Source: an uncultured Flavobacteriaceae bacterium
GTDB taxonomy: Bacteria; Bacteroidota; Bacteroidia; Flavobacteriales; Flavobacteriaceae
Length of the DNA: 37,675 nt
Assembly: GCA_905479625.1 (NCBI GenBank)
Contig: CAJQNF010000132.1
Coordinates: 1-37,675, forward strand
Reading direction: 5' to 3'
Below the pieces are notes generated by a model. That model saw nothing but the letters and a program-made list of their open reading frames with translations, was not told the DNA's origin and searched no databases. The translations under genes and the position numbers were made by a program. Shown piece by piece: positions 16,772 to 26,784 of the stretch (its first letter is position 1; each line of letters begins with the position of its first letter).

Positions 16772-18118
16772 ATGAAAAATTATTTATTGACGTTGTTGCT
16801 GATAGTAAGTTCATCCGTTGTTGGTCAAACCCAAGTTTCAGAGATGCTAACTGAGATCGCGGAAGCTCCTTCTGCAGAAAGGATAGAAAAAGATATTAAT
16901 AAGCTAGTTGATTTTGGAACGCGTCATACATTGTCTGATACGGTATCAGAAACAAGGGGTATTGGGGCAGCCCGACGCTGGATCAAAGGGGAGTTCGACC
17001 GAATTTCAGAAGCATGTAAAGGATGCCTTGAAGTTCAATATCAGTCAACGCTTGAACCAAAAAATGAGAGAAGAATTATAAAGGATACCTATATAGTCAA
17101 CGTGATGGCGATTCAAAGAGGTACGGTTTATCCGAATAGTTATGTGATCATGTCGGGTGATATTGATTCCAGGGTTTCTGACCCCAATAATTTTACAGAC
17201 GACTCTCCGGGTGCCAATGATAATGCATCGGGTATGGCCGGAACTATCGAAGCAGCAAGGGTTTTGTCAAAATATCAGTTTCCGGTGTCCATCATATATG
17301 TGGGGTTATCGGGGGAGGAGCAAGGATTATTTGGGGGTAAACATCTGGCCCAAAAAGCGAAAAAAGAAGGATGGGATATTATTGGCGTGATTAATAATGA
17401 CATGATTGGTAATTATCATGGAATTGATGGGGTCGTTGATAATACGACCTTTAGAGTTTTTTCTGAAGCCATTTCTATGAGTTTAACAGAAAAAGAAAGA
17501 AGGGCGATGAGGTTTTATGGGGGTGAAGTTGATGGACCTTCAAGACAGTTGGCCAGATATATCGATAAAGTAACCGACGAATATATGACTAACCTTGACG
17601 CAATTATGATTTACAGACTGGACAGGTTTGGAAGAGGAGGTCATCACAGACCTTTTAACGACGAGGGTTTTACAGGTGTTCGGATCATGGAAACGCATGA
17701 GAATTACAATAGACAGCATCAGGATATAAGAGAAGAAAACGGGATTAGTTATGGAGATGTGATAGAAGGCGTTGATTTTGACTATGCTGCTAAATTAACT
17801 GCAGTAAATGCATTAACACTGGCTTCTTTAGCCTCTGCTCCCGAAGCGCCAAAAAATGTCAGTATTGGAGGTGCTGTAGAAGCTTCCGCAAGATTGCAAT
17901 GGGATAAAAGTGATGATAAGGGACTCTTAGGCTATAAAGTTTATTGGAGGAAAACAACTTCTTCTCAATGGGAGTCTAGCCGTTTTATTGGGAAAAAGAA
18001 TAGCTATGTATTTAAGAATTTGGTGATTGATAACTATCTTTTTGGCGTCGCCAGTGTTGGTGAAAATGGTGCAGAAAGTTTGATCGCATTTCCATACAAA
18101 CTGATTCCAAGAAATTGA
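16772..18118 (+). CDS. Exported M28-family peptidase with C-terminal fibronectin III-like domain
   Basis: A 448-residue exported peptidase: signal peptide to about residue 19 (ending VVGQ), M28 zinc peptidase domain (about 40-350) and a fibronectin type III-like domain (about 358-440, starting APKNVSIGG). Visible M28 residues are GANDNASG (bridging Asp150), LSGEEQGLFG (Glu182/Glu183), NNDMIGN (Asp210) and ETHENYN (His309). The first zinc ligand, normally His in a GHxDS motif, is Asp130 in SGDIDSR. This may alter metal use or activity. Known M28 enzymes are mostly aminopeptidases. The position after the threonine aldolase gene (9 bases) suggests trimming of peptides made by the operon's large protease. 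Confidence 0.87.
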   Translation: MKNYLLTLLLIVSSSVVGQTQVSEMLTEIAEAPSAERIEKDINKLVDFGTRHTLSDTVSETRGIGAARRWIKGEFDRISEACKGCLEVQYQSTLEPKNERRIIKDTYIVNVMAIQRGTVYPNSYVIMSGDIDSRVSDPNNFTDDSPGANDNASGMAGTIEAARVLSKYQFPVSIIYVGLSGEEQGLFGGKHLAQKAKKEGWDIIGVINNDMIGNYHGIDGVVDNTTFRVFSEAISMSLTEKERRAMRFYGGEVDGPSRQLARYIDKVTDEYMTNLDAIMIYRLDRFGRGGHHRPFNDEGFTGVRIMETHENYNRQHQDIREENGISYGDVIEGVDFDYAAKLTAVNALTLASLASAPEAPKNVSIGGAVEASARLQWDKSDDKGLLGYKVYWRKTTSSQWESSRFIGKKNSYVFKNLVIDNYLFGVASVGENGAESLIAFPYKLIPRN

Positions 18119-18178
18119 TTTTATCTAAACTGTAATGAAGAAAGATCTTAAACGTCCTACTACAACAAAACAGTCATT

Positions 18179-18799
18179 ATGAAATTAACTAAGTCATTTT
18201 TATATATTATTATATTTTTTACAACGATTTCAATATCAGCCCAACAAAATAAAAAAACAATGAAAGATAATCTTGCAATCGCTACGTTCGGAAACGGATG
18301 TTTTTGGTGTACTGAAGCCATATTTCAGCAACTTAAAGGTGTTGAAACAGTGCTTTCCGGTTATACCGGTGGTCAAGTAAAGAACCCAACTTATAAGGAA
18401 GTTTGCACGGGAACTACAGGACATGCTGAAGTTATTCAGATTACTTATGATCCTTCAGTGATCTCCTACAGAGAATTACTCGATGTGTTTTTCTATACGC
18501 ATGATCCAACAACGCTGAATCGTCAAGGGGCCGACGTTGGCACTCAATACAGATCCGCTATCTTTTTTCACGATAAAGAGCAGGAGTCAGATGCAAAAAC
18601 CATCATAGCGCAATTAACATCAGAAGGTGTTTATGCAGACCCTATTGTGACCGAAGTATCCCCAATAGGTGTATATTATCCGGCTGAAGATTACCATAGA
18701 AATTATTACATTAACAATAAGAATCAAGGTTATTGTAGAGCCGTTATCAATCCTAAATTGGACAAGTTCATGAAGAAATACGCTTCCAAAACTAAATAA
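18179..18799 (+). CDS. msrA: Exported peptide methionine sulfoxide reductase A
   Basis: A 206-residue MsrA that reduces methionine-S-sulfoxide in proteins. The active site GNGCFWCTEA has catalytic Cys41; a resolving cysteine is probably Cys186 in NQGYCRAV. Other family stretches are GYTGG, THDPT, GTQYRS and EDYHRNYY. Residues 1-21 (hydrophobic, ending SISAQ) form a signal peptide, so this copy acts in the periplasm or outside the cell; an internal Met28 would give a cytoplasmic form. It lies 60 bases after the M28 peptidase gene and is probably the last gene of the operon. Repair of oxidised exported proteins is the likely role. Confidence 0.94.
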   Translation: MKLTKSFLYIIIFFTTISISAQQNKKTMKDNLAIATFGNGCFWCTEAIFQQLKGVETVLSGYTGGQVKNPTYKEVCTGTTGHAEVIQITYDPSVISYRELLDVFFYTHDPTTLNRQGADVGTQYRSAIFFHDKEQESDAKTIIAQLTSEGVYADPIVTEVSPIGVYYPAEDYHRNYYINNKNQGYCRAVINPKLDKFMKKYASKTK

Positions 18800-18834
18800 T
18801 GGTATTTAGAAGCATTGATTTGTAAAACAAATGT

Positions 18835-20196
18835 TTAGATCGTCATTGAAAAGATCCTGGTTTCGGGCTTATTATTGATAAGCCTGAGGTCAAAAGCCAT
18901 ACAAACATTTCTAACAAACATGCGTCCTTTTTCCTTGACGATTAACTTGTTTCCTGAAATTTCTATAAGACCATCATCAAAGATCTCTTTTAATCTTTCC
19001 AGAATACCTGTTTTGGTATCCTCATCGAGATCCAAGTTCCATTCTGTTTCAAGATTGCACATTAAATTAAGAATGTGTTTTCTGATGATAAGGTCATTTT
19101 CACTGAGTAAATGGCCCCTGAAGATCGGAATGATGCCTTTATTTACCTTTTCAGTATAGTCTTCTACTGTTTTTTCGTTTTGCGCAAAGGCATACCAGGA
19201 ATCACTTATCGAAGACATACCCAAACCAATCATCAATTCGGTCTTACCGGCAGTGTAACCCATAAAGTTTCTATGTAATCTCTTGGATTCCATGGCTTTA
19301 TACAGTGAGTCGGTAGGTAAAGCAAAATGGTCCATACCGATTTCAATATAACCTGCGTCAAAGAAAAGTTGTTTTCCTAGTTCATATAAATGACGTTTTT
19401 CTTTATCCTTAGGAAGATCGCTATCTTCAAATCCGCGTTGACCAACTCCTTTGATCCATGGCACATGAGCATAGCTGTAATAGGCAATTCGATCCGGTTT
19501 AAGCGCTATCGTGTTCTTAATGGTGTTTCTGATGCTTTGTTCTGTTTGAAAGGGAAGACCGAAAACCAGATCATGACTGATAGAAGTATAGCCTACCTTT
19601 TGTGACAGTTTATGGATTTTTTCAATTTGCTCAAAACTTTGAATTCGATTGATGGCTTTCTGAACAACAGGATCATAGTCCTGAATACCAAAACTGTTTC
19701 TTCTTGAGCCCAGGTCATATAAAGTTTGTAACTGGTCTTCAGAGGTATGGTTTGGGTGTGCTTCATAGCTTAATTCAAACTCCTCGAATTTCTCGGCCCT
19801 TTTAAAAATACCGTCAATTAATTTTTTTAGATTTTCAGAAGAAAAGAAAGTCGGCGTACCTCCACCTAAATGAATCTCTCTTATTTTTGGTTTATCAACC
19901 AAAAGATCACAATAGAGGTCCCACTCTTTGAGTACAGTTTCAATATATGGCTGCTCAACACTGTGTCTTTTTGTAATTCTTTTATGACAAGCACAAAAGG
20001 TGCACAGGTTTTCACAAAAAGGTAAATGAACGTATAAACTGATCCCTTCCTGGTCATTACTTTCCTTAAAAGCTTTAACTGTAGAATCCTTCCAGTGTTC
20101 CATAGAGATTCCCTCTTTGTCCCAAAAAGGCACCGTTGGGTAACTCGTATATCTGGGTCCTGGTATATTGTATTTTTGGATGAGTTCCTTGTTCAT
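18835..20196 (-). CDS. hemN: Oxygen-independent coproporphyrinogen III oxidase (radical SAM)
   Basis: A 453-residue radical SAM enzyme that decarboxylates two propionates of coproporphyrinogen III to give protoporphyrinogen IX without oxygen. The cluster motif CENLCTFCAC gives Cys61, Cys65 and Cys68, with the further Cys70 typical of HemN. Other hallmarks are the N-terminal PGPRYTSYPTVPFW, HLGGGTPTF, and the C-terminal MGYTAGKT and MSSISDSW. The full-length form with the HemN C-terminal domain separates it from HemW-like proteins. It is the last gene of the minus-strand haem operon, 26 bases after hemE, and converges on msrA. Confidence 0.95.
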   Translation of the reverse strand: MNKELIQKYNIPGPRYTSYPTVPFWDKEGISMEHWKDSTVKAFKESNDQEGISLYVHLPFCENLCTFCACHKRITKRHSVEQPYIETVLKEWDLYCDLLVDKPKIREIHLGGGTPTFFSSENLKKLIDGIFKRAEKFEEFELSYEAHPNHTSEDQLQTLYDLGSRRNSFGIQDYDPVVQKAINRIQSFEQIEKIHKLSQKVGYTSISHDLVFGLPFQTEQSIRNTIKNTIALKPDRIAYYSYAHVPWIKGVGQRGFEDSDLPKDKEKRHLYELGKQLFFDAGYIEIGMDHFALPTDSLYKAMESKRLHRNFMGYTAGKTELMIGLGMSSISDSWYAFAQNEKTVEDYTEKVNKGIIPIFRGHLLSENDLIIRKHILNLMCNLETEWNLDLDEDTKTGILERLKEIFDDGLIEISGNKLIVKEKGRMFVRNVCMAFDLRLINNKPETRIFSMTI

Positions 20197-20222
20197 TTTT
20201 TTCTTTCTTTCATTAAAGGCGA

Positions 20223-21248
20223 TTAGGCCCCATATTCTTTTACAGCGTCAATAAAGGCCTTTGCATTGTCTACTGGGATATTGGGTAAAATACCGTGTCC
20301 TAAATTTACAATGTATTTGTCTTTACCAAACTCGTTGATCATGTTGGTTACTAACTTCTTGATTTCGCCCGGAGGAGATAATAATCTTGAAGGATCCATA
20401 TTTCCTTGTAAAGTAACACTATTATTTGTTAGTGCCCGGGCTGTTTTAGGACTAACGGTCCAGTCAACACCTAAAGCAGAGACTTTTGATTGCGACATTT
20501 TCTCCAAAGCAAACCAGCATCCTTTACCAAAAGCAATGACAGGTGCTTCTTGGTGCAGAGCGTCTATGATCTGTTGGATATACTTCCAGGAAAATTCCTG
20601 ATAATCAACCGGAGATAACATACCTCCCCAAGAATCAAAAATCTGAACGGCGTCAACTCCTGCTTTGACTTTTGCTCTTAAATAGGCAATAGTTGTATCA
20701 GTGATTTTTTGAAGTAATTGATGCGCCGCTATAGGTTGTGTAAAACAAAACTCTTTGGCTTTGTCAAATGATTTGGAGCCTTGTCCTTGAACACAGTAAC
20801 AAAACACGGTCCAAGGGGAGCCGGCAAAACCTATCAAAGGGATCTCATCATTAAGCATTTCCTTGGTCATTTTGATGGCATCCATAACATAGCCCAATTC
20901 TTCATGGATGTCAGGAATGATTGTCTGATCAACATCTTTCTGTGACCTGATAGGATTTGGTAGATAAGGGCCAAGACCTTCCTTCATTTCAAAGGGAATG
21001 TTCATCGCCTGAGGCACCACAAGTATATCAGAAAAGAGAATAGCTGCATCCATGCCATATCTTCGGATGGGTTGAACCGTAATTTCCGAAGCAAGTTCAG
21101 GGGTTCTGCAACGCGTAAAAAAATCGTATTTTTCTCTTATCGCAATAAATTCAGGTAAATACCTACCTGCCTGACGCATCATCCAAACCGGAGGTCTTGA
21201 CACGGTTTCGCCTCTTAAGGCCTTTAGATATAAATCGTTTTTGATCAT
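20223..21248 (-). CDS. hemE: Uroporphyrinogen decarboxylase
   Basis: A 341-residue enzyme that removes four carboxyl groups from uroporphyrinogen III to make coproporphyrinogen III. Signatures: [16 protein letters not shown] (substrate-binding arginines), LFSDIL (catalytic-site Asp74), GFAGSPWT, and C-terminal GNMDPSRL and NLGHGILP. I start at the ATG at 21248, giving the usual [14 protein letters not shown] start; an in-frame ATG at 21395 would add 49 residues overlapping hemL. The gene follows hemL by 44 bases and precedes hemN. Confidence 0.96.
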   Translation of the reverse strand: MIKNDLYLKALRGETVSRPPVWMMRQAGRYLPEFIAIREKYDFFTRCRTPELASEITVQPIRRYGMDAAILFSDILVVPQAMNIPFEMKEGLGPYLPNPIRSQKDVDQTIIPDIHEELGYVMDAIKMTKEMLNDEIPLIGFAGSPWTVFCYCVQGQGSKSFDKAKEFCFTQPIAAHQLLQKITDTTIAYLRAKVKAGVDAVQIFDSWGGMLSPVDYQEFSWKYIQQIIDALHQEAPVIAFGKGCWFALEKMSQSKVSALGVDWTVSPKTARALTNNSVTLQGNMDPSRLLSPPGEIKKLVTNMINEFGKDKYIVNLGHGILPNIPVDNAKAFIDAVKEYGA

Positions 21249-21292
21249 AATTTTAATACGGTATATGCGAACAATACTTATAGTTCGGTATC

Positions 21293-22594
21293 TTATTTTA
21301 TTTTTTGTTTTTCCGCTACTTTGGCCATAGAAAAGTCGATCGCATTCTCGATCTTTTTCATGTCTTTTTTGTCTAAGGCCGATGAAAGAAACCAAGCTTC
21401 AAATTGAGATGGCGGCAAAAACACACCATGTTCCATCATTTGCCAGAAAAATACTTTAAAACTTTCTGTGTTACTTGATTGAGCAGATTTAAAATCTGTT
21501 ACTTCCTGACTTGTAAAAAATGGATTGATCATTGACCCAAAATGATTTACCTTCAGATCAACGCCATACTTTTCAGCTGATGAAAGAAGCATATCCTTGA
21601 TTTTTGTCGCTTTTTTATGAAATGACTTATAAGGTTTTTGTTTTTTGAGTTGTTTTAACGTTGCTATTCCGCTGGCCATGGCAATCGGATTACCAGAAAG
21701 TGTTCCTGCCTGATACATATCCCCTAAAGGAGCTACCATTTCCATAATTTCATTCCTTGCGCCATAGGCACCAACCGGAAATCCTCCTCCGATTACTTTT
21801 CCCAGACAGGTAATATCAGCTTCGACTCCCAATAATTCCTGAGCTCCACCAAATTTTGACCTAAATCCTGTCATTACTTCGTCCATGATCAATAAGATTC
21901 CTTTTTCAAGGGTCAATGCTCTTAGTTGTTGGAGAAATTCCTGACTAGGTTCTATCACGCCCATATTTCCGGCAATCGGTTCAATAATGACTGCTGCAAT
22001 ATCATCATGTGTGTCAAAATGCTGGGTGACACTTTCAATGTTATTATATTCTGCAATAAGGGTGTTTTTTACAGCGTCATCCGGAACACCTTTACTGCCA
22101 GGCAGACTCAAAGTGGCTAACCCTGATCCGGCAGCTACAAGCAAAGCATCTGAATGACCATGATAACAGCCCGAAAACTTGATAATCTTGTTATGGCCGG
22201 TATAAGCTCTTGCTAATCTGATCGCACTGAGAACTGCTTCTGTACCTGAACTGACAAAGCGAACCTTATCCATTCCGGGAAAGGCATCACAAACCATTTT
22301 GGCTAATTTGATCTCTTTATTTGTTGACGCACCAAAAGTGTAGCCTTTTTTCAAGGCTTTTTTTATGGATCTTTCAACGTTTTTATGGCGATGACCCAAG
22401 ATCATCGGTCCGTAGGAAAGAACCAGATCTATATATTCGTTACCATCCACATCAAAGATCTTACTGCCTTTTGCGTGGTCGATAAACACAGGGACGCCAC
22501 CCACAGATTTAAAGGCTCTTACCGGAGAATTAACAGCACCAACAAGGTTTTTTTGTCCTTTATTAAACAGTGTTGTGGAATTATCTAATTTCAT
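21293..22594 (-). CDS. hemL: Glutamate-1-semialdehyde 2,1-aminomutase
   Basis: A 433-residue PLP aminomutase that turns glutamate-1-semialdehyde into 5-aminolevulinate, the second step of the C5 pathway. Motifs: [45 protein letters not shown] and the PLP lysine Lys266 in [16 protein letters not shown]. It lies 27 bases after hemB and is co-transcribed with the haem operon. Confidence 0.97.
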   Translation of the reverse strand: MKLDNSTTLFNKGQKNLVGAVNSPVRAFKSVGGVPVFIDHAKGSKIFDVDGNEYIDLVLSYGPMILGHRHKNVERSIKKALKKGYTFGASTNKEIKLAKMVCDAFPGMDKVRFVSSGTEAVLSAIRLARAYTGHNKIIKFSGCYHGHSDALLVAAGSGLATLSLPGSKGVPDDAVKNTLIAEYNNIESVTQHFDTHDDIAAVIIEPIAGNMGVIEPSQEFLQQLRALTLEKGILLIMDEVMTGFRSKFGGAQELLGVEADITCLGKVIGGGFPVGAYGARNEIMEMVAPLGDMYQAGTLSGNPIAMASGIATLKQLKKQKPYKSFHKKATKIKDMLLSSAEKYGVDLKVNHFGSMINPFFTSQEVTDFKSAQSSNTESFKVFFWQMMEHGVFLPPSQFEAWFLSSALDKKDMKKIENAIDFSMAKVAEKQKIK

Positions 22595-22621
22595 TTCTTG
22601 TTTTTTTTATCCTTTAATCAA

Positions 22622-23590
22622 CTATTTTTTCAATAGAAATTTTGCTACATCTTTGGCAAAGTAGGTGATGATCATATCAGCTCCTGCTCTTTTCATAGAC
22701 AGTAAGCTTTCCATCATTACTTTCTCTTCATCTATCCATCCTTTTTCACCTGCAGCTTTGATCATGGCATATTCTCCACTTACATTATAACAGGCAACCG
22801 GGCGGTCAAAATTATTTTTCACATCTCTGATGATATCGAGATAGGACAGTGCAGGTTTTACCATCAAGATATCTGCGCCTTCCTGATCATCAAAATTTGC
22901 CTCTCTCAGTGCTTCGTCACGATTTGACGGGTCCATTTGATACGTTCTTCGATCGCCAAAGCTAGGTGTGGAATCTGCAGCATCTCTAAAAGGCCCATAA
23001 AAGGCAGACGCGTATTTAACAGCATATGACATCACCGGAAGATTAGGAAATCCTGTTTGGTCCAATGCCTCGCGTATGGCTGCGATCATTCCATCCATCA
23101 TCCCTGAAGGCGCAACCATGTCTGCCCCTGCTTTAGCATGAGATATCACCTGCTTGGCAATATTCACGAGGGTAGTATCATTATCAACATCATTGTCATG
23201 GATAACCCCACAATGACCATGGCTGGTATATTCGCAAAAACAAACGTCTGTAATTACATATAATTGGGGGTATTCTTTCTTGATAAAGCGAATGGCTTGT
23301 TGAATAATACCCTGATCATTCCATGTTTCAGAGCCAACCTCATCTTTTGAACTCGGGATACCAAAAAGTAGCACTGCTGGAATATCTAATTGACTGATCT
23401 CATCAAGCTCCTTAGAAACGGTGTCTAATGAGAATCTTTTAATACCGGGCATTGAAACGATTTCAGTCTCAATACCTTGTCCTTCTTCAATAAAAATAGG
23501 ATATATAAGGTCGTTGAGTTGAAGACTATTTTCTCTTACCAGTCTTCTGATGTTCTCGGTTCGTCTAAGTCGCCTTGTTCTGTTCATCAT
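22622..23590 (-). CDS. hemB: Porphobilinogen synthase (5-aminolevulinate dehydratase)
   Basis: A 322-residue enzyme that condenses two 5-aminolevulinates to porphobilinogen. The zinc-type cysteine triad is present: Cys117, Cys119 and Cys127 in [14 protein letters not shown]. The two Schiff-base lysines are Lys192 ([14 protein letters not shown]) and Lys245 ([11 protein letters not shown]). Start at 23590, with a second Met immediately after. It follows hemCD by 7 bases. Confidence 0.97.
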   Translation of the reverse strand: MMNRTRRLRRTENIRRLVRENSLQLNDLIYPIFIEEGQGIETEIVSMPGIKRFSLDTVSKELDEISQLDIPAVLLFGIPSSKDEVGSETWNDQGIIQQAIRFIKKEYPQLYVITDVCFCEYTSHGHCGVIHDNDVDNDTTLVNIAKQVISHAKAGADMVAPSGMMDGMIAAIREALDQTGFPNLPVMSYAVKYASAFYGPFRDAADSTPSFGDRRTYQMDPSNRDEALREANFDDQEGADILMVKPALSYLDIIRDVKNNFDRPVACYNVSGEYAMIKAAGEKGWIDEEKVMMESLLSMKRAGADMIITYFAKDVAKFLLKK

Positions 23591-23597
23591 GATTGGT

Positions 23598-25178
23598 TTA
23601 TTTTATAAAATAAGCATTGACAGAATTCAGCACGCTTTCAACTGAAGGAAGTTTGGCTTCCACCACTGTTTTAAAATGCTTTTGGGCTTCTTTTGCAGTT
23701 GTTCCTCCAATGCAAAATGCAACCTCTTGATCGATACTGTTTTTACTGAGAAAGCTTTCTATACCGGATGGACTAAAAAAGAGAAGACCATCGTAATTTT
23801 TTATGAGTTCGTTTGGACTTAATATTGTTTGATATGCAACCACTTCGTTTACAATAATACCTTTATTGTCAAGGATATCAGGTAATTCATCCCTTCTTTT
23901 ATTACCACAGAAGTAGGTTACTTCTTCATTTTTGATTTGCGCTGCCAAATAATTTGCCAGATTACCTGCTGAATTCTCTACATGAGTTACTTTTCCTATA
24001 TTTTTTTCTATCAAACGCTTGGTTCGTCTACCTACGCAGTATATATGTTCAAAATTAAGTTCTGAGCCCATAAAACTGTCAGAAACCGCTTCCACCGCAT
24101 TTTGACTCGTAAAGATGACATGTTTTATAGGTTGCTTAACTACAGCGGGTTTTATTCGGTTGTATCTGATCGTGATAAAATCACTCATATCAGTTCCGAT
24201 GCGCTGATTTAGCCCACTTTTCTGTCCAATGGATAAATGTTTTGTGGAAAAAATATTGATCTCTTTTTCAACTTCTCCTTCCTTTCTCATCAGCTTTTTC
24301 CCTCCTTTATCCAAGATATAAGAAGCGGCAAACTGTGCAATATCGGTTGTATGATTTACAGGAACAGTTTTTGAAAATTCAACTTTTTGCTTCCCATCAG
24401 TACTGAACAAGGCACCTTTGAATTTGAGTTCTTCATCAATGATCATGGCCAAAGCACCTATGGGAGCTGAACAACCACCTTCCAGTTTATTGAGAAATTC
24501 TCGTTCTATCCCTACACAAAGTTCCGTTTCCTTATCATTAAGTTCTGATAATATACCAAGTAATTCTTTGTCCTGGTCAAGGGCTGCAATCATTACGGCA
24601 CCTTGAGCAGGGGCAGGTATCATCCAATCCAGTTTTAGCACATTGTCTGGTAAAATCCCTATTCGTTTAAGTCCTGCCAAAGCGAAAATAGCTCCGTTCC
24701 AGTCATTTTCCTTTAATTTTCTTATTCGGGTGTTGACATTACCTCTTAAATCAGTTATTTCGTGGTGAGGAAAACGATATAACCATTGTGCTTTTCGTCT
24801 TAAACTTCCTGTGGCAATTAGGGCTGTTTTTTGTGTGAAAAAATCTTCATTGTCTTTTAGCACAAGTATATCATGGTGAACCCCTCTTTTTAAAACTGCT
24901 GCCTGCACGATGCCTTTGGGTAAGACAGTCGGAACATCTTTTAAAGAATGAACTGCGATATCTATTCTATCATTTAAAAGAGCAACATCAAGATTTTTGG
25001 TAAAAACTCCAGTAGTCCCTAGTTCGTAAAGTGGTTTGTTCAGTACCTCATCACCGATAGAATCTATCTTAACAATCTCCGTTTCATGTCCTAGATATTC
25101 CAGTTGACTAGAGACAGTATTTGCCTGCCAAAGTGCCAATTCACTGGACCTGGTTCCAATTCTAATAGTTTTATTCAT
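23598..25178 (-). CDS. hemCD: Fused hydroxymethylbilane synthase / uroporphyrinogen-III synthase
   Basis: A 526-residue bifunctional protein. Residues 1 to about 300 are Hem[15 protein letters not shown] at the start, catalytic Asp81 in AVHSLKDVP, dipyrromethane cofactor Cys236 in [10 protein letters not shown]. Residues from about 310 to the end are HemD ([33 protein letters not shown]). HemC polymerises four porphobilinogens into the unstable hydroxymethylbilane and HemD closes it to uroporphyrinogen III, so fusion could allow direct hand-over. The reading frame is open throughout with no sign of a frameshift. Free-standing genes are the norm in many bacteria. It starts 1 base after the hemA stop. 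Confidence 0.93.
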   Translation of the reverse strand: MNKTIRIGTRSSELALWQANTVSSQLEYLGHETEIVKIDSIGDEVLNKPLYELGTTGVFTKNLDVALLNDRIDIAVHSLKDVPTVLPKGIVQAAVLKRGVHHDILVLKDNEDFFTQKTALIATGSLRRKAQWLYRFPHHEITDLRGNVNTRIRKLKENDWNGAIFALAGLKRIGILPDNVLKLDWMIPAPAQGAVMIAALDQDKELLGILSELNDKETELCVGIEREFLNKLEGGCSAPIGALAMIIDEELKFKGALFSTDGKQKVEFSKTVPVNHTTDIAQFAASYILDKGGKKLMRKEGEVEKEINIFSTKHLSIGQKSGLNQRIGTDMSDFITIRYNRIKPAVVKQPIKHVIFTSQNAVEAVSDSFMGSELNFEHIYCVGRRTKRLIEKNIGKVTHVENSAGNLANYLAAQIKNEEVTYFCGNKRRDELPDILDNKGIIVNEVVAYQTILSPNELIKNYDGLLFFSPSGIESFLSKNSIDQEVAFCIGGTTAKEAQKHFKTVVEAKLPSVESVLNSVNAYFIK

Positions 25179-25179
25179 A

Positions 25180-26445
25180 TTAATTTTCTGTAGGCTCTAA
25201 GTTAAATACGTCTTTCATTACTTTGATACTTTGGTTAGCCTGAGTATTTTCAGACTTCAAATGCATAGCAAACTTTGATACAATCTTGTTGATCATTTGT
25301 GACGTAATGTCATCAACAAGTTCAGTGTTTACGTCTTCATGCTTTTTTGAATGTAAAGAAATAGCATCTTGCTGGATCAATTCCAGAGACTTTTTAAGAG
25401 AATTTATGGCGGGAGTACTTCTTCTGAAATTCAGCCATTCGTAAAATTCAGATTTATATTTATCGATAATTTCTTCCACTAATGGAATTTGTTTTTTTCT
25501 TTCTTCAAGCGTCTCCTTTGTCTTCTTTGACAAGACATCTACATCAATTATGTTGATGTTTTCTTTCTTATTAATTTCAGGATCCGCATTCCTTGGTATG
25601 GAAAGATCAATAATCAATTGGTCTTTTTCATTGGAAACCATGTTAGGAGTTACTGTTGGGTTTGAAGCTCCCGTTGCAACGATCACAATGTCTGACGCTT
25701 TGATTTGCTTGGCGAGATCCATATGCCCAGCTTTTTCCACTTGAATCTCACTCGCCAATACTTCAGCAACACTTTCCGTACGATTCATGATCGTGATAGC
25801 ATGAGAATTGAGGTATTTTGCACAGCTTCTGGCAGTGCTTTGCCCTATATCACCAAGGCCATAAACCAGGATATTTTTCGGATCTTTTTTGCTGTAATTA
25901 TCTTTTATATATTGAATAGCTGCATAAGAAACAGTGGTTGTTCCTGAGCTGATGCTCGTTCTGTTTTTGGTTTCCTTGCTTGCGTGAAGTGCCACATTGA
26001 ATAATCTTTCGAGATAAGAATTTACCGTATCAGCTTCTTTGGCCAGATTGAAAGCATCTTTCAATTGCCCTACGATTTCATAATCACCAAGGATCTGGCT
26101 TTCAATTCCGGTAGCAATTCGAATAACATGTTCTGCAGCATCACTATTTTTATATACATAGGAAACTTTGGCAAACTCTTCAACTGTGCCTTTTGAATAT
26201 TTACATAGTAAAGAGATCAATTGGAAAGGGTGCTTTGCAAACCCCATGATCTCAATTCGATTACAAGTGGATAAAATGACAACACTTTTAATATTTATTC
26301 TTCTCGCTTCGGATAATAATTGCTTTTGATTTTCTTTGCTTAAACTAAAATTACTTCTGGTGACAACGTCAGCCTTTTGGTAATTTAAGCCTATTACATA
26401 GAACTTTTTGCAATCTGAATTTTTTGTCATATCAGGATGATTCAT
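25180..26445 (-). CDS. hemA: Glutamyl-tRNA reductase
   Basis: A 421-residue NADPH-dependent enzyme that reduces glutamyl-tRNA to glutamate-1-semialdehyde, the committed step of the C5 pathway. The nucleophile Cys61 lies in ILSTCNRIEI; GIESQILGDYEIVGQLK, the NADP-binding VYGLGDIGQS and the C-terminal dimerisation helix complete the family pattern. Start is the ATG at 26445 (a second Met is at residue 6). First gene of the minus-strand haem operon, with a promoter-like box at 26487-26494. Confidence 0.96.
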   Translation of the reverse strand: MNHPDMTKNSDCKKFYVIGLNYQKADVVTRSNFSLSKENQKQLLSEARRINIKSVVILSTCNRIEIMGFAKHPFQLISLLCKYSKGTVEEFAKVSYVYKNSDAAEHVIRIATGIESQILGDYEIVGQLKDAFNLAKEADTVNSYLERLFNVALHASKETKNRTSISSGTTTVSYAAIQYIKDNYSKKDPKNILVYGLGDIGQSTARSCAKYLNSHAITIMNRTESVAEVLASEIQVEKAGHMDLAKQIKASDIVIVATGASNPTVTPNMVSNEKDQLIIDLSIPRNADPEINKKENINIIDVDVLSKKTKETLEERKKQIPLVEEIIDKYKSEFYEWLNFRRSTPAINSLKKSLELIQQDAISLHSKKHEDVNTELVDDITSQMINKIVSKFAMHLKSENTQANQSIKVMKDVFNLEPTEN

Positions 26446-26784
26446 TGAATTCGTGGTTTCTAATCTTTTCGTTCAGTATTGAAAACCAAAATTACGCTAC
26501 AAGAATTTTTTAAACCATGATTTTTGTCACATCTGTAAAGTGTCTGTTTTTTGAAAATAAAACACTGAAGAATACAATAAACATAGGTAGTTTCATAAAT
26601 AAATAAAAAAACACGTTTCGCAAAAATAGATAGATAGCTTCGGAAAAGATGTCGTTTGAAATAAAAAAAATAACGATAAAAGAATTATTGCACCTGTTTA
26701 AAAAAAACGAAAAGCTATTCAGTTCCAAGATTGAAAACTATTATATTTACCCTTTTATTATATTAAAATTAAACGAACTGTAAT
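26446..26784. other. Divergent control region between hemA and hemH
   Basis: AT-rich 339-base region between the two arms of the haem locus. It holds the hemA promoter candidate (26487-26494). A partial -7 match (TATATTTA near 26740-26747) lies upstream of hemH but has no TTG at the right distance. A 72-codon minus-strand ORF (26510-26728) is rejected as chance. No regulator gene is present here. Confidence 0.5.
26487..26494 (-). promoter_or_regulatory. Promoter -7 box of the hemA operon
   Basis: On the minus strand TAATTTTG exactly fits TAnnTTTG and would start transcription about 35 bases before the hemA ATG. The -33 element is imperfect (TTT instead of TTG, 17 bases upstream). Confidence 0.5.

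Noticed and set aside
18818-18832. ATTTGT / ACAAAT hairpin between msrA and hemN
   Set aside because: Six AT-rich pairs with a 3-base loop and no T run; too weak to call a terminator.
26510-26728. 72-codon minus-strand ORF between hemA and hemH
   Set aside because: Phe/Ile/Leu-rich product of AT-rich DNA, no family resemblance, and it occupies the divergent promoter region.
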